Positions 60,469 through 64,000 of a stretch of 64,000 nt of DNA are shown here, in pieces. Position numbers and translations under genes: made by a program. A model generated the notes under the pieces. That model worked only from the letters and a program-made list of their open reading frames with translations. It ran no database searches and was not told the origin of the DNA. Numbering within the stretch: the first letter of the stretch is position 1; every line of letters begins with the position of its first letter. The stretch spans positions 1 through 64,000 of the forward strand of contig JBAZTW010000002.1 in the NCBI GenBank assembly GCA_041661665.1. The letters are read 5' to 3'. The stretch comes from GWC2-45-44 sp041661665 (GTDB lineage: Bacteria > Planctomycetota > Phycisphaerae > Sedimentisphaerales > UBA12454).

Positions 60469-61623
60469 ATGACAAACAGAGAAAGAGCTTTAGCTGTTCT
60501 AAATTATAAGCCTTACTATCGACTTCCAATCGTGCATTTTGGATTTTGGCCTGAAACATTAGTAAAATGGGCGGATGAGGGACACATCACAGAAGAACAA
60601 GCCAGAAACTGGTGTGATGGAACGCCAATCGATAAGCAGATTGGTGATTTGCTTGGATTCGATTTCGGCTGGTACAACTGTTTTACTCACAACTCCGATC
60701 TGTCGCCGACATTCGAGCCAAAGGTGCTGAAGATACATCCCGATGGCTCACGAGAGGTGCTAAGTTCAATCGGTGTAATAGAGTTGGCAAAAGATAATAC
60801 GGTATCAATACCGGCTGAAATAGATCACCTCCTTAAAGACAGAGCTTCGTGGGAGAAACACTATCTGTCCAAACTGCAATTTTCCACAGAACGAATTACA
60901 GGGGCATTTGTCAATACAGGCAGCGAATTTCTGCCATTTCAAAAGGGAGGGCTTGATTTTCTGCTGCGTGAAGATCGGGAGAATGTGGTTGGGCTGCACT
61001 GCGGCAGTCTTTTTGGCAGAATAAGAAACTGGCTTGGAGTAGAGGGAATCAGTTATCTTTATATGGATGACGAGAGTCTCTTTGATGAAATTATAAGAGT
61101 CAATGCCGATTTGTGCTTTGAGTGCGTCAAGACTGTTTTGAAAAGCGGCGCAAAATTCGATTTTGCTCATTTCTGGGAAGATATTTGTTTTAAGAACGGC
61201 CCCCTGGTAATCCCATCTGTTTTCGATGCCAAAGTTGGTCCGCACTATAAGCGTATTACCGACCTTGTTCGCAGTTACGGCATACAAATTGTTTCGCTTG
61301 ATTGCGACGGCCTGATTGATTCTCTCATTGGAACATGGTTCAGGAATGGCGTTAATACTATGTTCCCCATCGAAGTGGGCACATGGAATGCGGAAATACG
61401 GCCATGGAGAGATAAGTACGGCACAGAATTGCGCGGTGTGGGCGGCATGAATAAAACAGTTTTTGCGTATGATATGGCGGCAATAGATGCGGAAATAGAG
61501 CGGCTGCGACCGCTTGTAGAACTGGGCGGATACATCCCATGCCCGGATCATCGGATTGCACCGGATGCAAAGTGGGATAATGTTCGATACTACTGTGATA
61601 AAATGCGTATGATTTTCCATTAG
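60469..61623 (+). CDS. UroD-family protein, member 1
   Basis: A 384-residue protein of the uroporphyrinogen decarboxylase/MtaA-CmuA superfamily (TIM barrel). The N-terminus NRERALAVLNYKPYYRLPIV is typical. The zinc motif HxC of corrinoid methyltransferases is replaced by the DCDG sequence in VSLDCDGLID, and the decarboxylase substrate motif is not evident. It is therefore unlikely to make heme. Its place in a glycan-use operon suggests sugar-related chemistry, possibly demethylation or binding of a modified sugar, but the reaction is unknown. Confidence 0.82.
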   Translation: MTNRERALAVLNYKPYYRLPIVHFGFWPETLVKWADEGHITEEQARNWCDGTPIDKQIGDLLGFDFGWYNCFTHNSDLSPTFEPKVLKIHPDGSREVLSSIGVIELAKDNTVSIPAEIDHLLKDRASWEKHYLSKLQFSTERITGAFVNTGSEFLPFQKGGLDFLLREDRENVVGLHCGSLFGRIRNWLGVEGISYLYMDDESLFDEIIRVNADLCFECVKTVLKSGAKFDFAHFWEDICFKNGPLVIPSVFDAKVGPHYKRITDLVRSYGIQIVSLDCDGLIDSLIGTWFRNGVNTMFPIEVGTWNAEIRPWRDKYGTELRGVGGMNKTVFAYDMAAIDAEIERLRPLVELGGYIPCPDHRIAPDAKWDNVRYYCDKMRMIFH

Positions 61624-61749
61624 AATGCAGTAAAGCTTCTCGGGAAGTTTTTTGAAAAATAATACGGTTCTCTGAATGTTTGGGATGGTAACTTATTTTG
61701 GCCTATATGGTTCGGAACTGAAACACGATAAATGGAGTTGCATATATCT

Positions 61750-62742
61750 ATGAATAATGTTGAACGATTTAATTCTGTAATGTCTTTTCAAAAACCAGAC
61801 CGCCTTCCCGTTGTGGAATGGGCGCATTGGTGGGATAAAACAATTGACAGGTGGTATCGCGAGGGTCTCCCTGAAACGATGAAAGATGCGGGAGAGATAA
61901 GAGACTATCTTGGCCTTGATTGTTACCAGCAGTTGTGGGCAACCTGTATAACTGAAAATTGCCCGCCTCCTGCAAAGCACGGAGCGCCAGTCATTTCAAA
62001 CAGTGAGCAATACGATAGGATATTACCAGTATTATATCCTGCCAATACATTTGATAAGCGTATTGTTGAGAAATGGGCGTTGAGTCAAAAGAGTGGAGAG
62101 ACGGTTATCTGGTTCACTCTTGAAGGCTTTTTCTGGCATCCGCGGGCACTTTTTGGAATTGAAGAGCACATGTATGCCTTTTATGACCATGCCAAACTAA
62201 TGCATAGGATAAATGAGGATTTGCTTCAATTCCACCTGAAAGTCATTGATGATATTTGCGGGATATGTTCACCAAGTTTTGTAACCATCGCGGAGGACAT
62301 GTCGTATAATCATGGCCCTATGCTTTCAAAGCCTTTTTTTGACGAATTCCTTACGCCTTATTACAGGAGGCTCGTTCCAGAACTTAAAAAACGTGGCATT
62401 TATGTGTTTGTTGATTCCGATGGAGACGTTATGCCCCTGATACCGTGGTTAAAAGAGGTTGGCGTGGAAGGCATACTGCCTCTTGAACGACAAGCCAATA
62501 TCGATGTTGCTAAAATAAGGAAAGAGCATCCTGACTTCAGAATGATAGGTGGTTTCGACAAAACTGTGATGCATCTTGGAGAAGATGCGATGCGAAATGA
62601 GTTTGAAAGACTGCTTCCTGTTATGAGGCAGGGAGGATATATTGCATCAGTTGATCACCAGACACCTCCTGATGTATCATTGACAAACTATCGCGTTTAT
62701 CTTCGACTTTTAAAAGAGTATTGTCAGAAATCAGTAAACTAA
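61750..62742 (+). CDS. UroD-family protein, member 2
   Basis: A 330-residue UroD/MtaA-superfamily protein. NNVERFNSVMSFQKPDRLPV at the start is the usual N-terminus of the family and decides the ATG at 61750 over 61732. VFVDSDGDVMPLIPWL replaces the HxC zinc segment, so like member 1 it lacks the corrinoid-methyltransferase metal site. YIASVDHQTPPDVSLTNYRVYLRLL ends the protein in the usual way. It sits 126 bp after member 1 and 22 bp before member 3. Confidence 0.82.
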   Translation: MNNVERFNSVMSFQKPDRLPVVEWAHWWDKTIDRWYREGLPETMKDAGEIRDYLGLDCYQQLWATCITENCPPPAKHGAPVISNSEQYDRILPVLYPANTFDKRIVEKWALSQKSGETVIWFTLEGFFWHPRALFGIEEHMYAFYDHAKLMHRINEDLLQFHLKVIDDICGICSPSFVTIAEDMSYNHGPMLSKPFFDEFLTPYYRRLVPELKKRGIYVFVDSDGDVMPLIPWLKEVGVEGILPLERQANIDVAKIRKEHPDFRMIGGFDKTVMHLGEDAMRNEFERLLPVMRQGGYIASVDHQTPPDVSLTNYRVYLRLLKEYCQKSVN

Positions 62743-62764
62743 TCCTTTTAGGAAAACAATCCCT

Positions 62765-63838
62765 ATGACACCAAAAGACAGATTTACAGCGGCTATCAAT
62801 CATAAAATACCAGATAGGGTTCCGCTGGGGTTTGCCGGCATAAACGATGAAATTGACCGGCGTTTAAAGAAGCACTTCGGATTGGCAGATTCTGATAACG
62901 ACGGCCTGCTTGAGTCGCTTGGGATTGACAGTCGCATGGTCTTCCCAACTTACACAGGAGCAAGACTGCATTATGATTTAGGTGATATTAAAGCCGATCC
63001 CTTGTGGGGCTGGAGAACGCGTTTGATAAAAAATGATTCCGGCAGTTATTGGGACTACTGCGACTTTCCACTAAAAAACGCGACACTTGAGGATGTGGAA
63101 GCATGGCCTTTGCCAAATCCTGATGATTTTGATTACGACGGATTAATTCAGCAGTGTGAAAAATACGCGAAGTATTGTGTCATTTTTGGTAGTCCTTCAA
63201 TGGCGGAGGTACTGAACTCTACCAGTTGTTTGCGAACAATGGAACAGGTACTCGTTGATTTGATCACAGATGATGAGGTTGGCCTGCGTCTTATTGACAG
63301 AAAGAATGAGGCTACCTATGGCATTATGGAACGAGTATTGGAAAAAGTCGGGGACAGAATCGACCTGATTTGGACAGGCGAAGATTTAGGTACGCAGCAT
63401 TCTCCGATTATCAGCAAAGAATTATTCAGAAAGCATTTTCGTCCTCGCCATCAAAAGTACATTGATCTTGCAAAAAAATACAACATTCCGGTTATGATAC
63501 ATAGTTGCGGTTCAAGCAGCTGGGCATTCAATGATTTCATTGATATGGGAATCCGAGTTGTAGATACGCTGCAGCCGGAGGCTCGGGACATGGCTCCCTG
63601 CTACCTCAAACAGAATTTTGGCGACAAATTAAGTTTTCACGGATGCATCTCCACGGCAGGACCTCTTGCGTATGGAAGCGTTGACGATGTTGTTAAGAAT
63701 GTACAAGATACATTGAACGTGATGATGCCAAATGGCGGTTATGTAATGGCTCCAACGCACCAAATACAGGACAACAATCCTGTTGAAAATATTGTCGCTG
63801 CTTATGAGACCGTTCGAAAATATGGTGTCTACCGGTAA
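62765..63838 (+). CDS. UroD-family protein, member 3 (methyltransferase-like zinc motif)
   Basis: A 357-residue UroD/MtaA-superfamily protein. PKDRFTAAINHKIPDRVPLG is the usual N-terminus. Unlike its two neighbours it keeps H-x-C: MIHSCGSSSW with His246 and Cys248. Cys294 (FHGCIST) could be a third zinc ligand, as in corrinoid-dependent methyltransferases such as MtaA and CmuA. A role in removing methyl groups from methylated sugars is a possibility, but no corrinoid protein gene is in the window. It has AGGA about 10 bases before the ATG. Confidence 0.83.
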   Translation: MTPKDRFTAAINHKIPDRVPLGFAGINDEIDRRLKKHFGLADSDNDGLLESLGIDSRMVFPTYTGARLHYDLGDIKADPLWGWRTRLIKNDSGSYWDYCDFPLKNATLEDVEAWPLPNPDDFDYDGLIQQCEKYAKYCVIFGSPSMAEVLNSTSCLRTMEQVLVDLITDDEVGLRLIDRKNEATYGIMERVLEKVGDRIDLIWTGEDLGTQHSPIISKELFRKHFRPRHQKYIDLAKKYNIPVMIHSCGSSSWAFNDFIDMGIRVVDTLQPEARDMAPCYLKQNFGDKLSFHGCISTAGPLAYGSVDDVVKNVQDTLNVMMPNGGYVMAPTHQIQDNNPVENIVAAYETVRKYGVYR

Positions 63839-63910
63839 CATTCTTAAAAACGCCGCGTGGCAGCACTGGTATGATAACGGACTGGTTCTATAGAGGCAAA
63901 GATGTTTTTC

Positions 63911-63938
63911 GAAATCCTCTTCTTGAAATCCTCTTCTT
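63911..63938. repeat. 14-bp tandem duplication
   Basis: GAAATCCTCTTCTT is present twice in a row in the non-coding tail after the last UroD gene. Confidence 0.8.
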
Positions 63939-63951
63939 GAGTGTAATATAA

Positions 63952-64000
63952 AGGCAATCTCTAAAAATTGACAATCAAACATAATAAACCTTGTTTTTGA
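63952..64000 (-). repeat. ~49-bp inverted repeat, right copy
   Basis: Reverse-orientation partner of 51149-51197. It reaches the end of the window and may extend further. Confidence 0.75.

Noticed and set aside
60805..61620. Open frame of about 271 codons on the minus strand
   Set aside because: It is antisense to the first UroD-family gene and has no family sequence; the plus-strand gene explains the open frame.

Overview
The window looks like chromosomal DNA of a Gram-negative, PVC-type bacterium, most likely a Phycisphaerae/Sedimentisphaerales-like planctomycete. The reasons are: lipid A genes (lpxD, lpxI) and a GT9 heptosyltransferase-like gene, which imply an outer membrane; a PEP-CTERM sorting tail on a formylglycine-enzyme-fold protein; a DUF1570-type lipoprotein; UroD-like proteins inside a glycan-use operon; and many short dispersed intergenic repeats. 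The placement is an inference from gene content, not from a marker gene.

Layout. 1-9.3 kb: phospholipid synthesis (psd end, pssA), an amidohydrolase, a minus-strand run (DedA, AMMECR1, DUF1570 lipoprotein, Maf) beside tRNA-Lys, then recJ and a DUF4861 protein. 9.4-11.6 kb: an XRE/HEPN/MNT module of toxin-antitoxin type and a secreted PEP-CTERM protein. 11.9-16.8 kb: panB, a glycosyltransferase, a phosphotriesterase-like lipid- or periplasm-directed hydrolase and a TPR protein. 16.8-18.1 kb: tRNA-Ser(GCU), a frameshifted small membrane-protein gene and repeats. 18.1-33.6 kb: a one-direction surface-polysaccharide cluster with an ABC exporter (Wzm/Wzt), four B12-type radical SAM proteins, one radical SAM/SPASM protein, a methyltransferase with an in-frame amber codon and four family 2 glycosyltransferases. 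33.7-38.4 kb: a convergent dTDP-rhamnose operon (rfbACDB order on the minus strand) ending in a membrane glycosyltransferase. 38.5-49.4 kb: minus-strand housekeeping and envelope genes (sugar kinase-like, lpxI, lpxD, GT9, mnmA, AsmA-like, TPR/transglutaminase, yggU, MNT, pyrD, pyrK). 49.7-51.1 kb: a PBP4-type carboxypeptidase. 51.3-63.8 kb: a LacI-controlled glycan-use locus (GH2 beta-mannosidase, a double GH5-like protein, a GPH transporter, an SGNH esterase, three UroD-family proteins).

How the parts work together. The polysaccharide cluster and the rhamnose operon plausibly build and export one rhamnose-containing, heavily modified surface glycan. The most unusual observation is a C-terminal module of about 110 residues that is shared by one radical SAM protein and the two glycosyltransferases directly after it (C-termini at 27165, 28888 and 30378). 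It suggests that these enzymes dock to a common glycan or partner. The catabolic locus is tightly organised: two near-identical 13-bp palindromes sit beside the lacI start and just after the promoter of the mannosidase gene. That locus is also bracketed by a pair of ~49-bp inverted repeats (51149-51197 and 63952-64000). No CRISPR array, transposase, integrase or rRNA gene was seen.
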